Of a DNA stretch of 13,155 bases, positions 1-7,083 are shown in pieces (the first letter of the stretch is position 1; every line of letters starts with the position of its first letter). The stretch comes from Legionellaceae bacterium (GTDB lineage: Bacteria > Pseudomonadota > Gammaproteobacteria > Legionellales > Legionellaceae), in contig JAUYSE010000193.1 of assembly GCA_030696465.1 (NCBI GenBank), positions 1 to 13,155 on the forward strand. Reading direction: 5' to 3'. Below the pieces are notes generated by a model. The model had not been told where the DNA came from, ran no database searches, and saw only the letters and a program-made list of their open reading frames with translations. The position numbers and the translations under genes were made by a program.

Positions 1-27
1 CATAAAACACCTTATGTTATAATGCGC

Positions 28-645
28 TTAGAGGGCAACCACCAACTGCCAACCAATAAACAACGCAACCGCCCAGATAATACATGCGGATATTTTGTTC
101 ATGCGCTGTTGCCATATCCCCGTTGTATCTAATCTATGAAAAAAATGACCCACGATCGATAATGAAAAAAACCAACAGCAAGAGACTAAGATGCAGGCCA
201 GTGTAAATACAAATTTTTCACTACCCGCATATTGCAATGAATTGCTGCCAATTACTCCGACGGTGTCTAGTAATGCGTGTGGATTTAATAAAGACACCGA
301 AATAGTAAACAATATTTGGCGTTTTGCAGACAGCGGAATCGAGCCTGGTTGTAGTTTGTTAGGCACACTATACCAACTCACTAAACCCATATAGAGCAGA
401 AAACAAAAACCCACTATCAAAAAGATAACTTTCAGCCAGGCAATCTGTAATACCAACACCGATACACTCAAGACCGCACAAATGATTAAAATACTATCAC
501 ATATAGACGCGGTAATGACGCAGGGTAAGGCGTGTAAAAAATGTTCTTGATTTGCACCTTGATTGAATACAAACACATTTTGTACGCCCAAGGGTAAAAT
601 GAGACCAAACGCCAACACTACCCCGTATAAAAACGCATACACCAT
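28..645 (-). CDS. LysE-family amino-acid exporter
   Basis: Inner-membrane protein of 205 residues, probably exporting an amino acid (basic amino acids for the best-known members LysE and ArgO; the substrate here cannot be told). Family marks seen: PLGVQNVFVFNQG near residues 18-30, matching the PxGxQN motif after the first helix, and SLLNPHALLDTVGVIG near 118-133, matching the LNPHxxLD motif. About six hydrophobic segments are visible (roughly 1-25, 38-66, 68-90, 110-133, 145-168, 185-205), the usual LysE topology and length. The reading frame is open to position 699, but I chose the ATG at 645 because AAGGAG lies 6 bases upstream and the protein then begins directly with the first helix; the extra 18 residues would be a charged, atypical extension. 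It stands alone, downstream of queF on the same strand but separated from it by a palindromic element. Confidence 0.85.
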   Translation of the reverse strand: MVYAFLYGVVLAFGLILPLGVQNVFVFNQGANQEHFLHALPCVITASICDSILIICAVLSVSVLVLQIAWLKVIFLIVGFCFLLYMGLVSWYSVPNKLQPGSIPLSAKRQILFTISVSLLNPHALLDTVGVIGSNSLQYAGSEKFVFTLACILVSCCWFFSLSIVGHFFHRLDTTGIWQQRMNKISACIIWAVALFIGWQLVVAL

Positions 646-672
646 TACCAGCTCCTTTATTGTATACTCTTC

Positions 673-777
673 GCACTTGAGTTTTCGGCGTTGTTGCAAC
701 CTCGCTCGCCATCGGTCATGTACTGCATGTACACTTCCTCGGCTCTCTCGCTTGCGCCTAGCCGAAAATTCAATTGC
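673..777. repeat. ~105-bp imperfect palindrome, MITE-like intergenic element
   Basis: The outer arms are inverted repeats: GCACTTGAGTTTTCGGC at 673-689 against the reverse complement of 761-777, 15 of 17 bases matching. The centre is GTAC-TGCAT-GTAC (720-732), and the midpoint of the arms (725) falls on this core, so the whole block is one long imperfect hairpin. The interior is more GC-rich than its surroundings and contains CTCGCTCGCC and a second small stem, CGGCT (740-744) with AGCCG (760-764). It fills the gap between queF and the LysE gene, so it may end or attenuate queF transcription or be a mobile miniature element. No transposase is nearby and no target-site duplication is evident. 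Short GCTCGCC/CATGTAC-type motifs like this recur in intergenic DNA of Legionellales as I recall, but I could not check copy number. Confidence 0.6.
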
Positions 778-788
778 TGTGAGTATAG

Positions 789-1646
789 TTACTGCCGTAC
801 TAATCGAATATTTTTCCCGTCCAATATCGGTTTCTCAGTGGAGCGATACGGGTTAATATCTAGTCCGCCGCGGCGCGTATAACGGCCATAGACCGTTAAT
901 GAGCTGGGTTTGCAAATCCGTAAAATATCGACAAAAATACGTTCAATACATTGTTCATGAAATTCATTATGATTGCGATAGGATACTAAATATTTTAACA
1001 ATCCTTCCCGATCAATTTTTTTACCTTTATACGCAATTTGCACGCTGCCCCAATCTGGCTGATTGGTCACTAAACAATTCGATTTTAATAAATCAGAGTA
1101 GAGTACTTCATCAACGATGTCTCCTTGCACCGTAAGATAATTTGGCTGCACCAAATACACTGAGCAGCTGACATCTAAAGCGTCTAAACACTCCCCAGAA
1201 AAAGCGGGCTGTATTGTGACTTGTTTTGCCTCACTTAAGGCGGAAATGCTCACCCATACTTCACTACCCACACATTTCTGTAGGTCCTCTTTGACCAGCC
1301 GTTCAACTGCTTCTACATTCTTAAATTGAGTATTATTCAATGAATTAAAGTATAACTTTAATGATTTAGATTCAATAATAGAGGGCGAACTACAATCATA
1401 TATTATTTCGGCAATCGCGACTACGGGCTTTCCCTTGGCATTCAACCAAGACACTTCATAATGATTCCAACAATCAAATCCCATAAAAGGTAATGCCAGT
1501 GGATCAATACCAATTTCTTCTCGTTTTCCTGCCCGTAAAATAGGATACAATCTGTTTGGGTTGTAGGATTGATCGTACTCCGCTCCCTTCCCTAACTCAG
1601 ACTGGGACGCTCCCTTTTGATCTTTATCTAAAGATTCATCACTCAT
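789..1646 (-). CDS. queF: NADPH-dependent 7-cyano-7-deazaguanine reductase QueF (bimodular type)
   Basis: Cytosolic enzyme that reduces the nitrile preQ0 to the amine preQ1 with two NADPH, feeding queuosine modification of tRNA anticodons. The 285-residue length fits the long, two-module QueF of gammaproteobacteria (E. coli form about 282). The QueF signature ESKSLKLYFNS is at residues 92-102. The catalytic Cys191 and proton donor Asp198 sit in SNCLVTNQPDWG, and His230-Glu231 of the C-terminal substrate site are in NEFHEQCIERI. The C-terminus, RYTRRGGLDINPYRS, is typical. The ATG start has GGAGGG six bases upstream. The first ~20 residues are charged and probably a disordered N-terminal tail. 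No preQ1 riboswitch-like aptamer is apparent in the short leader, and no other queuosine gene is in the window. Confidence 0.97.
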   Translation of the reverse strand: MSDESLDKDQKGASQSELGKGAEYDQSYNPNRLYPILRAGKREEIGIDPLALPFMGFDCWNHYEVSWLNAKGKPVVAIAEIIYDCSSPSIIESKSLKLYFNSLNNTQFKNVEAVERLVKEDLQKCVGSEVWVSISALSEAKQVTIQPAFSGECLDALDVSCSVYLVQPNYLTVQGDIVDEVLYSDLLKSNCLVTNQPDWGSVQIAYKGKKIDREGLLKYLVSYRNHNEFHEQCIERIFVDILRICKPSSLTVYGRYTRRGGLDINPYRSTEKPILDGKNIRLVRQ

Positions 1647-1764
1647 AGTATTCCCTCCAATATTTCAATAGCCATTCCCGCCCCCCTAAAACTTCAAAAT
1701 ACTTTGATTTGTATATTCACAATATATAAATAACGTAGTATTCTGTCATTACAAACAACAAAAT
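1647..1764. promoter_or_regulatory. divergent promoter region between queF and the AAA ATPase gene
   Basis: This AT-rich gap separates divergent starts. For the plus-strand ATPase gene, TTGATT (1704-1709) is followed by overlapping TATA-like hexamers: TATAAA at 1725-1730 (15-base spacer) or TAAATA at 1727-1732 (17-base spacer). For queF only the Shine-Dalgarno is clear; -10 candidates on the minus strand are weak. A run of C residues (1680-1686) gives a G-rich queF leader with no recognised role. Confidence 0.3.
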
Positions 1765-3033
1765 ATGTTGATATTCATGAATCATCAAATTATAAAACAA
1801 TTAATTCAAGAGCAACAACCCATTAGACTCCCTGAGCATCATATCATCCGCTCACTATGGGGAAAATTTGAACCTTTACAAGATAACAACCAAATTATCA
1901 TCATCAAAGGTATGCGCCGCTCGGGAAAATCTACGTTCATCCAGTATGCACGCTCACAGCAATTAAATGCACACTTTTATTTTAACTTTGACGATGACCG
2001 TTTGGTTGATTTCACTATTCATGATTTTCAATTATTACTAGAAATGCTTATTGAACTGATAGGGCCTGCAAAAATTGTTTTTTTTGATGAAATCCAAAAT
2101 ATACCAGGTTGGGAAAAATTTGTCAGACGCCTGCATGATCAACAATATAAAATTTATTTAACCGGCTCAAATGCACAGTTGTTCAGTCACGAGTTAGGAA
2201 CCCATTTAACTGGTCGTTATATTGGATTAGAAATGTATCCTTATTCATTCAAGGAATATCTCAGCATATCTGACAGCAGCTTTGATATCGCGCGCACTTA
2301 TACCACCGAAGATAAAGCATACTTAAAAAGTGTATTTAATCGTTATTTCCAAACCGGGGGAATCCCCGATTATGTTCGTTTTGAACAACCCGATTATTTA
2401 AACGATCTCTATGACAGTATTTTATATCGTGACATCATTGTTCGTCACAAGATAGGCAAAGAGCAAGCATTAAAGTCCTTAGTATATTATCTTGCCAGTC
2501 ATGTTGGAAAAGATGTCAGTTTTAATAAATTAAAAACCTTATTAAAGTTAGCCAGCGCAAATACCGTCTCTGATTATTGTTATTACTTGGAAATGAGTTA
2601 TCTCTGTTTTTTTATTAGTCGTTATAGTCCCTCTCTAAAGGTACAAGCGCATTATGGCAAAAAAGAGTATGTCATCGACCATGCTCTCGCTCAAAAGATT
2701 GGATTTAGGATCTCGGAGGATCGTGGTCGCCTACTGGAAAATATTGTATTTCTTGAGCTAAAACGACGCGGACATGATATTTATTTTCATAGAGAAAACA
2801 AAGAATGTGATTTTATCATTAAGCAAAATAATGTCATTGTTCAAGCTATTCAGGTGACTACCGAACTAGACTCTCCCGAAACAGAAAAACGCGAATTCGC
2901 TGGTTTACAAGAAGCCATGTCTAGCTACCATCTTCAAACAGGCCTCATATTAACAGAAAATACGGAGGCAGAATGTGGCAATATCTCTATCATGCCTATT
3001 TGGAAATGGTTGTTAAGTTATCCTCATATTTGA
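1765..3033 (+). CDS. AAA ATPase with DUF4143-type C-terminal domain
   Basis: 422-residue cytosolic ATPase of the widespread AAA_14/DUF4143 group; most members have no known job. Walker A is GMRRSGKST (residues 49-57), Walker B IVFFDEIQN (104-112), and a sensor-1 like YLTGSNAQ (131-138) is followed by LTGRY (148-152). The second half holds a helical region and, at about 322-365, LLENIVFLELKRRG then KECDFII and VQAIQV. That is the layout of the restriction-nuclease-like fold at the end of DUF4143 proteins, but the position where nuclease forms carry Lys (IEVK-like) reads IQV, so nuclease activity is doubtful. No Shine-Dalgarno precedes either the ATG at 1765 or the in-frame ATG at 1777 (MNHQII), so the exact start is uncertain. 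It is a single-gene unit, noticeably AT-rich, between two housekeeping blocks, which suggests accessory or acquired DNA. Confidence 0.85.
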   Translation: MLIFMNHQIIKQLIQEQQPIRLPEHHIIRSLWGKFEPLQDNNQIIIIKGMRRSGKSTFIQYARSQQLNAHFYFNFDDDRLVDFTIHDFQLLLEMLIELIGPAKIVFFDEIQNIPGWEKFVRRLHDQQYKIYLTGSNAQLFSHELGTHLTGRYIGLEMYPYSFKEYLSISDSSFDIARTYTTEDKAYLKSVFNRYFQTGGIPDYVRFEQPDYLNDLYDSILYRDIIVRHKIGKEQALKSLVYYLASHVGKDVSFNKLKTLLKLASANTVSDYCYYLEMSYLCFFISRYSPSLKVQAHYGKKEYVIDHALAQKIGFRISEDRGRLLENIVFLELKRRGHDIYFHRENKECDFIIKQNNVIVQAIQVTTELDSPETEKREFAGLQEAMSSYHLQTGLILTENTEAECGNISIMPIWKWLLSYPHI

Positions 3034-3078
3034 CACCAGCGCTTTTAATGCGCACGATACAAAACCTTTAGCTTAAAT

Positions 3079-3186
3079 GAATTCCCGCTTTTTCTAGATT
3101 GGAAAGGCGGGTCCTGCCTGCGGACCCCGCCGTGCTCGCAAAAGCCTGCGTGCGGACGGGGCCCTCCTTTAATAAGGCGGAAATTC
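3079..3186. repeat. GC-rich structured intergenic element with inverted-repeat ends
   Basis: Ends GAATTCCCGC (3079-3088) and GCGGAAATTC (3177-3186) are inverted repeats, 9 of 10 matching. Inside, GGCGGGTCC (3106-3114) pairs with GGACCCCGCC (3122-3131), a 9-bp stem with one bulged C and a 7-base loop. GCCTGCG occurs twice (3116-3122, 3144-3150), as does TGCGGAC (3119-3125, 3151-3157). The block is strikingly GC-rich in an AT-rich gap between two convergent genes, so it could act as a two-way transcription barrier, or be a dispersed repeat of MITE or REP type. There is no U-tract of a classical terminator and no coding potential. The rest of the gap 3034-3235 shows only a weak stem, GCGC-TTTTAAT-GCGC, just after the ATPase stop. 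Confidence 0.55.
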
Positions 3187-3235
3187 CTTGATTGAATGCT
3201 TTAAGCAACTCACCAAAGTAAGTCTGAGTCTCGCT

Positions 3236-3805
3236 TTATTCCTTCCAGCGTTTCGTCCCTGGAACATGAATCTGAAATAAATCTAAGACGCGTGTCACGG
3301 TATCTTCGACTAAATCTGCAATGGTCTCTGGTTGATGATAAAAGGCCGGTACCGGTGGGAAAATAATCCCGCCCATTTGCGTCACTTGTACCATATTTTG
3401 TAGATGACCAAGATGTAATGGCGCTTCTCGAGGTAGCAACACTAAACGGCGACGCTCTTTTAAAACAACATCTGCTGCACGAGTAAGCAAGGTACTACCG
3501 ATTCCATGTGCAATTTCTGCCAGTGTTTTCATAGAGCAAGGTGCAACTATCATCCCCATGGTCTGGAATGAGCCACTGGCTAAACAGGCCGTAATATCTT
3601 GATTCGCATAGTAGTGATCCGCCAAGGCTTTCATATCGTCAACGGAATACGAGGTCTCGAAGGTACGTGTTAAATGCCCACTTTTCGTGATCACCAAATG
3701 TGTTTCTATGGGCAGAGTACGCAAAACTTCAAGTAAGCGCACGCCATATATAATGCCCGAAGAGCCGCTAATCCCAATGATAATTCGTGCTGGAGGAGTG
3801 GTCAT
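3236..3805 (-). CDS. ubiX: flavin prenyltransferase UbiX
   Basis: Makes the prenylated FMN cofactor needed by the decarboxylase UbiD, in ubiquinone synthesis. The 189-residue length is normal for the family. The FMN-binding N-terminus is IIIGISGSSGIIYG (8-21). The family motif APCSMKTLAEIAHG is at 88-101. LVLLPREAPLH is at 121-131 and PPVPAFYHQP at 150-159, both typical of UbiX/Pad1 proteins. It is the last gene of the nadK-recN-ubiX operon: its ATG overlaps the recN stop in ATGA, so translation is probably coupled. ubiD is not in the window. Confidence 0.95.
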   Translation of the reverse strand: MTTPPARIIIGISGSSGIIYGVRLLEVLRTLPIETHLVITKSGHLTRTFETSYSVDDMKALADHYYANQDITACLASGSFQTMGMIVAPCSMKTLAEIAHGIGSTLLTRAADVVLKERRRLVLLPREAPLHLGHLQNMVQVTQMGGIIFPPVPAFYHQPETIADLVEDTVTRVLDLFQIHVPGTKRWKE

Positions 3806-5463
3806 ACGGCACCTAATAATTCTTGTGCATGTTTACGCGTTTGTTCAGTAATCACACGTCCTCCGAGCATTCTAGCTAATTCTTCAATTTTTTCTTCAGC
3901 GCACAGATATTGTACCTGAGAATAGGTTTGCTCTTGCTCAGTATGCTTATGCACGCGAAAATGATGATTGGCGTGACAAGCCACTTGTGCTTGGTGGGTT
4001 ACACACAACACCTGCACTTTTTGACTCAGTGATTGCAAATGCTCGCCGACCAAAGCAGCCGTTCCACCGCTAATACCAACATCTACCTCATCAAAAATGA
4101 GCGTTGGTACCGTATGCGTTTCAGCCAGAATATGATGAATCGCCAAGCTAATACGGGACAACTCTCCACCTGAGGCAATCAGATTTAAGGCTTGTAATGG
4201 CGTGCCAGGATTTGTTTGAATACCATATTCTACTTTATCATGACCATGTGCGGTGCGTTTATCTTGCGGCGTCACTTGCACATGAAAGAGCGCATGCGGC
4301 ATTCCTAAAAGACGAATATGCTCGCCGATACGTAACCCCAAGTCTTTGGCAAACATGAGCCTTGAGTCGTGTAATTTTTTTGCAAAAACATCATATTTTG
4401 CAATAGAGTCTGCATATTCTTGACGCAAACGCTCTACATCTCCCTGCGATTGCTTTAATACACTTAATTCATGCTGAATGTGTTGAAACAGTTCTGGTAA
4501 AGCCTTAAGTTCTATTTGATATTTTCGTGCCATATGGTGCAATTGACTCAAGCGTTGTTCAACCTGCTGCAGTTGCTCGGGATCCAGTGAAATATCTTGT
4601 GTAAAGTGTTCTAATTGATCTTCTGCTTCCGTACAAAGTATTCCCATCTGATCTAACATTTCTTGAATTTGCGACACATTTTTATTGTTTGCGGGCAGTT
4701 GGCGCAATAGCTGCAGCGCTTGATGTAAGCGTTGTCCGATGGTATGACCTTCATCCCCTTGAAAAAGCTCACGCAATGCATCGACGGTAATTAAATGATC
4801 TTGGGCTTTATGTAGTAATTGATGACGTTGAGGAAGGGTCTCTAATTCTTCTTCATCTAAACACAGCTGACTCAACTCTTGATATTGAAACTCTAACAAA
4901 GCCAAGCGGTCACGTTGCGTATTGGCATCTTGTGCGGCCATAATCTGTTGTTCAATGTGTATGAGTTTTTGGTAAGCAGCGCCCACTTCAGCAAGCAATT
5001 CACTATGTTGTGCATAAGCATCTAACTGCGCTCTATGCATGCTGGGTTGTGTTAAACAGTGCTGATCGTGTTGTCCGTGCAGATGCACTAAAAGTGCTGC
5101 CAACTGTTTAAGACTCTGTAAACTCACAGGTACATCATTCAAATAGGCCTTAGAACGCCCACTCGCATCGACTACTCGACGGATAATCAAACTATCTTCT
5201 TCTATGGTAAAAGAATGCTCTGCTAACCAATGTCGCGCCGACGTGTTGGGCGCACATCTAAATTGGGCGGTAATTTCACAAGGTGCTTTATCGTTTCGGA
5301 GCATCCGGCTCTCGGCACGTTCTCCTAACGTCAATAATAAAGCATCGATGAGAATTGATTTTCCAGCGCCGGTCTCTCCCGTAAAAATGGTGAATCCTGC
5401 TGAAAAATCCAAGGCCAAGGTATCAATAATTGTAAAATTTCGAATGGATAAGGCGCTTAGCAT
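3802..5463 (-). CDS. recN: DNA repair protein RecN
   Basis: SMC-like ATPase acting in double-strand-break repair by recombination. The 553 residues match the E. coli length. Walker A GETGAGKS is at residues 29-36 in the standard SIRNFTIIDTLALDF...FTGETGAGKS context. GRSKAYLND is at 102-110 and HGQHDQHCL at 129-137, with long coiled-coil-prone, Gln/Leu-rich stretches at roughly 155-380. The ABC signature SGGELSR is at 431-437, Walker B TLIFDEVDVGISGG at 454-467 and the switch region VLCVTHQAQVAC at 485-496. AGGAG stands just upstream of the ATG at 5463. The start overlaps the end of nadK by 7 bases and the stop overlaps ubiX, a fully coupled operon. In E. coli recN also neighbours nadK and is SOS-induced, but I see no clear LexA box here, as expected for an internal gene. 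Confidence 0.97.
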   Translation of the reverse strand: MLSALSIRNFTIIDTLALDFSAGFTIFTGETGAGKSILIDALLLTLGERAESRMLRNDKAPCEITAQFRCAPNTSARHWLAEHSFTIEEDSLIIRRVVDASGRSKAYLNDVPVSLQSLKQLAALLVHLHGQHDQHCLTQPSMHRAQLDAYAQHSELLAEVGAAYQKLIHIEQQIMAAQDANTQRDRLALLEFQYQELSQLCLDEEELETLPQRHQLLHKAQDHLITVDALRELFQGDEGHTIGQRLHQALQLLRQLPANNKNVSQIQEMLDQMGILCTEAEDQLEHFTQDISLDPEQLQQVEQRLSQLHHMARKYQIELKALPELFQHIQHELSVLKQSQGDVERLRQEYADSIAKYDVFAKKLHDSRLMFAKDLGLRIGEHIRLLGMPHALFHVQVTPQDKRTAHGHDKVEYGIQTNPGTPLQALNLIASGGELSRISLAIHHILAETHTVPTLIFDEVDVGISGGTAALVGEHLQSLSQKVQVLCVTHQAQVACHANHHFRVHKHTEQEQTYSQVQYLCAEEKIEELARMLGGRVITEQTRKHAQELLGAV

Positions 5464-6353
5464 GCATGCTCTCCTGATTCCCAGCCTAATTTCATACGTA
5501 AGGTATCATAGTAACGATACTCTAAAGGATGTAAAAGACGCAATAAGCGCGACTGCTTTGTGAGTTGTACCCAGTGTTCTGGCCCCACTACATGGGTCTC
5601 ATGGCTATCGCAACTCAATGACAAGGGATGTTCATTGGAGATACAGGGCTCCACTTTAATGACGCTATCCGCATCAATCACTAAAGGACGTGAACTTAAA
5701 CGATGTGGACATAAGGGCACTAAAGTAATCGCATTCAAGGTTGGATGTAAAATAGGCCCGCCGGCTGACAAAGCATAAGCGGTAGATCCCGTTGGTGTGG
5801 CTATCACCATCCCATCTGCACGATAATGGCTGACATAATGTTGATTAACCCAAATATGAAAATCAATAAGATGCGGATCGGAGCCTCGGCTTAAAACAAT
5901 ATCGTTCAAGGCGTTGGTTTCAAAATAAACTTTTTTCTGATCGCGAATCTGAATGTGTAATAACAAACGCCGTTCTTCTTGATACTTACCTTGCAAAATG
6001 TCTTGTAATTGGCTTTCCATCTGCTCAGGTGATATATCCGTTAAAAACCCTAATCTTCCTCTATGGATACCTACCACCGGCACATCGGCGATAATGGCCA
6101 TGCGCGCGGCCGATAATAAACTACCATCTCCACCAATAACCACAATTAGATCAGAATCCGCGCGCAATGCTGACGAGGCTAATGTAGGCAATTGAAGATG
6201 CAAGTATGGTGCGGCGTCTTCATGGACAAATACTTCGACCTTACATTGAGATAAAAAATGGAGCAATCGACCTATAATTTCAGCCTGATTTTGTTTGGCA
6301 CGATATTGCCGTGCATACAGAATAATGCGTTGAAAACAAGTTTCCATCATCAT
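5457..6353 (-). CDS. nadK: NAD kinase
   Basis: Cytosolic enzyme that phosphorylates NAD to NADP, the only route to NADP(H). The 298-residue length is close to E. coli NadK (292). The catalytic GGDGS motif is at residues 74-78 (Asp76) in LIVVIGGDGSLLSAARM. GIHRGRLGFLTD is at 95-106. The Gly-rich TPTGSTAYALSAGGPILHP is at 187-204. The usual Asn-Glu pair of the NE motif reads Asn150-Asp151 here, a conservative change. The gene opens with three ATG codons in a row and a weak GAGAAG upstream; the first ATG is used. It is the first gene of the nadK-recN-ubiX operon. Confidence 0.97.
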   Translation of the reverse strand: MMMETCFQRIILYARQYRAKQNQAEIIGRLLHFLSQCKVEVFVHEDAAPYLHLQLPTLASSALRADSDLIVVIGGDGSLLSAARMAIIADVPVVGIHRGRLGFLTDISPEQMESQLQDILQGKYQEERRLLLHIQIRDQKKVYFETNALNDIVLSRGSDPHLIDFHIWVNQHYVSHYRADGMVIATPTGSTAYALSAGGPILHPTLNAITLVPLCPHRLSSRPLVIDADSVIKVEPCISNEHPLSLSCDSHETHVVGPEHWVQLTKQSRLLRLLHPLEYRYYDTLRMKLGWESGEHAC

Positions 6354-6424
6354 TTTTAAGCTTCTCTATGTTGAAAGATCTTATGTTGAGCGCTCTTGCT
6401 CTTATGTTTGCGCTATACCATAAA

Positions 6425-6430
6425 ATTATA
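6425..6430 (-). promoter_or_regulatory. candidate -10 element for the nadK operon
   Basis: The minus strand reads a perfect TATAAT here, about 72 bases upstream of the nadK start. No convincing -35 hexamer lies 16-18 bases further upstream, so this is a candidate only. Confidence 0.3.
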
Positions 6431-6442
6431 CTCTATTTTTAG

Positions 6443-6470
6443 TTGATACCACAGCGGATCTTAGTGTATC
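6443..6470 (+). promoter_or_regulatory. candidate sigma70 promoter for the small membrane protein
   Basis: TTGATA (6443-6448), a 16-base spacer, then TGTATC (6465-6470). The -35 is good and the -10 only moderate. It lies about 60 bases before the chosen start at 6534 and upstream of a clear AGGAG. Confidence 0.3.
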
Positions 6471-6533
6471 GTGAACTTGAGTGTTGTAAGAAACAAATCC
6501 ACCGAAGTTTTTACATCATCAGGAGCCACATAC

Positions 6534-6932
6534 ATGGACACAACGCACTATCTAGCACAAGGTCTTGGCATTATTCTATTGGTCACTAATATAGGTTTTG
6601 CTTTTCATATGAATCATTACCAAATGGTTTTTCGTGAACTCATGACCCGACCTGAGTTAAAATTTATCACCGGCATGATACCTCTGATTGCAGGGACCAT
6701 CCTCGTTTTAATGCAGCATGATTTTCATGATACCTTAAACATTCTTACCAGTGTCGTCTGCTTGTCTATCTTCCTAAAAGGTGTTTTACGGATAGTATTC
6801 CCTGAATGCTCTGACAAAATGTTCATGCGATGTGTTGAACATCGTCCCTCGCAATTTGTTTGCATTGTCATCAGTCTTATCATCGGCGCAGCCCTTTGCT
6901 ACTATGGTTTTGACATCCAAATAAAAATGTAA
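6534..6932 (+). CDS. small four-helix membrane protein of unknown function
   Basis: I do not recognise the family. The protein has 132 residues and four likely membrane helices: about 5-26 (YLAQGLGIILLVTNIGFAF), 44-60 (FITGMIPLIAGTILVLM), 68-89 (TLNILTSVVCLSIFLKGVL) and 108-126 (FVCIVISLIIGAALCYYGF). Short loops carry basic and His residues (RPELK at 39-43, HDFHD at 62-66). There is no signal peptide or soluble domain. The frame is open from 6471, but I chose the ATG at 6534 because AGGAG stands 8 bases upstream and the protein then starts just before the first helix. It is monocistronic, facing away from nadK, and followed by a double hairpin. The regular helix-loop pattern and the ribosome site make it very likely a real gene. 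Confidence 0.75.
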   Translation: MDTTHYLAQGLGIILLVTNIGFAFHMNHYQMVFRELMTRPELKFITGMIPLIAGTILVLMQHDFHDTLNILTSVVCLSIFLKGVLRIVFPECSDKMFMRCVEHRPSQFVCIVISLIIGAALCYYGFDIQIKM

Positions 6933-6963
6933 AGAATAATTTTTAATTCCTACACCTCCTTCT

Positions 6964-7004
6964 TCCCGCGGTTTATCCGCGGGATCCAGGAACCCTCTCT
7001 GGAT
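6964..7004. repeat. double hairpin after the membrane-protein gene
   Basis: TCCCGCGG (6964-6971) and CCGCGGGA (6977-6984) form a perfect 8-bp stem with a 5-base TTTAT loop. ATCCAG (6984-6989) and CTGGAT (6999-7004) immediately form a second stem of 6 bp. There is no T-run on either strand, so it is not a standard rho-independent terminator, though the strong first stem could still stop or protect the upstream transcript. The GCGGGATCC core resembles dispersed palindromic repeats I recall from intracellular bacteria; copy number is unknown here. Confidence 0.6.
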
Positions 7005-7020
7005 TTTGCATGCATATTAA

Positions 7021-7050
7021 TTGACATTCCCTCCCTATTAGCGCTATGTT
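7021..7050 (+). promoter_or_regulatory. sigma70 promoter of the fabL-folB operon
   Basis: Consensus -35 TTGACA (7021-7026), an 18-base spacer and -10 TATGTT (7045-7050) lie just after the double hairpin. Transcription would begin near 7057, giving a leader of about 27 bases before the fabL GTG. Confidence 0.65.
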
Positions 7051-7083
7051 CTCCCATTCCATGATAACGGATGAGGAATAGCT

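Noticed and set aside
18..23. Perfect TATAAT on the plus strand near the window edge
   Set aside because: No plus-strand gene follows, and the -35 position is outside the window.
899..1135. Plus-strand open frame inside queF
   Set aside because: It is antisense to well-conserved QueF sequence, with no ribosome site.
1647..1700. Possible preQ1 riboswitch upstream of queF
   Set aside because: The leader is short and shows no aptamer-like stem with an A-rich tail; only a Shine-Dalgarno is clear.
5204..5563. Plus-strand open frame of 119 codons across recN and nadK
   Set aside because: It lies opposite two strongly recognised genes and has no family features; it is a shadow frame.
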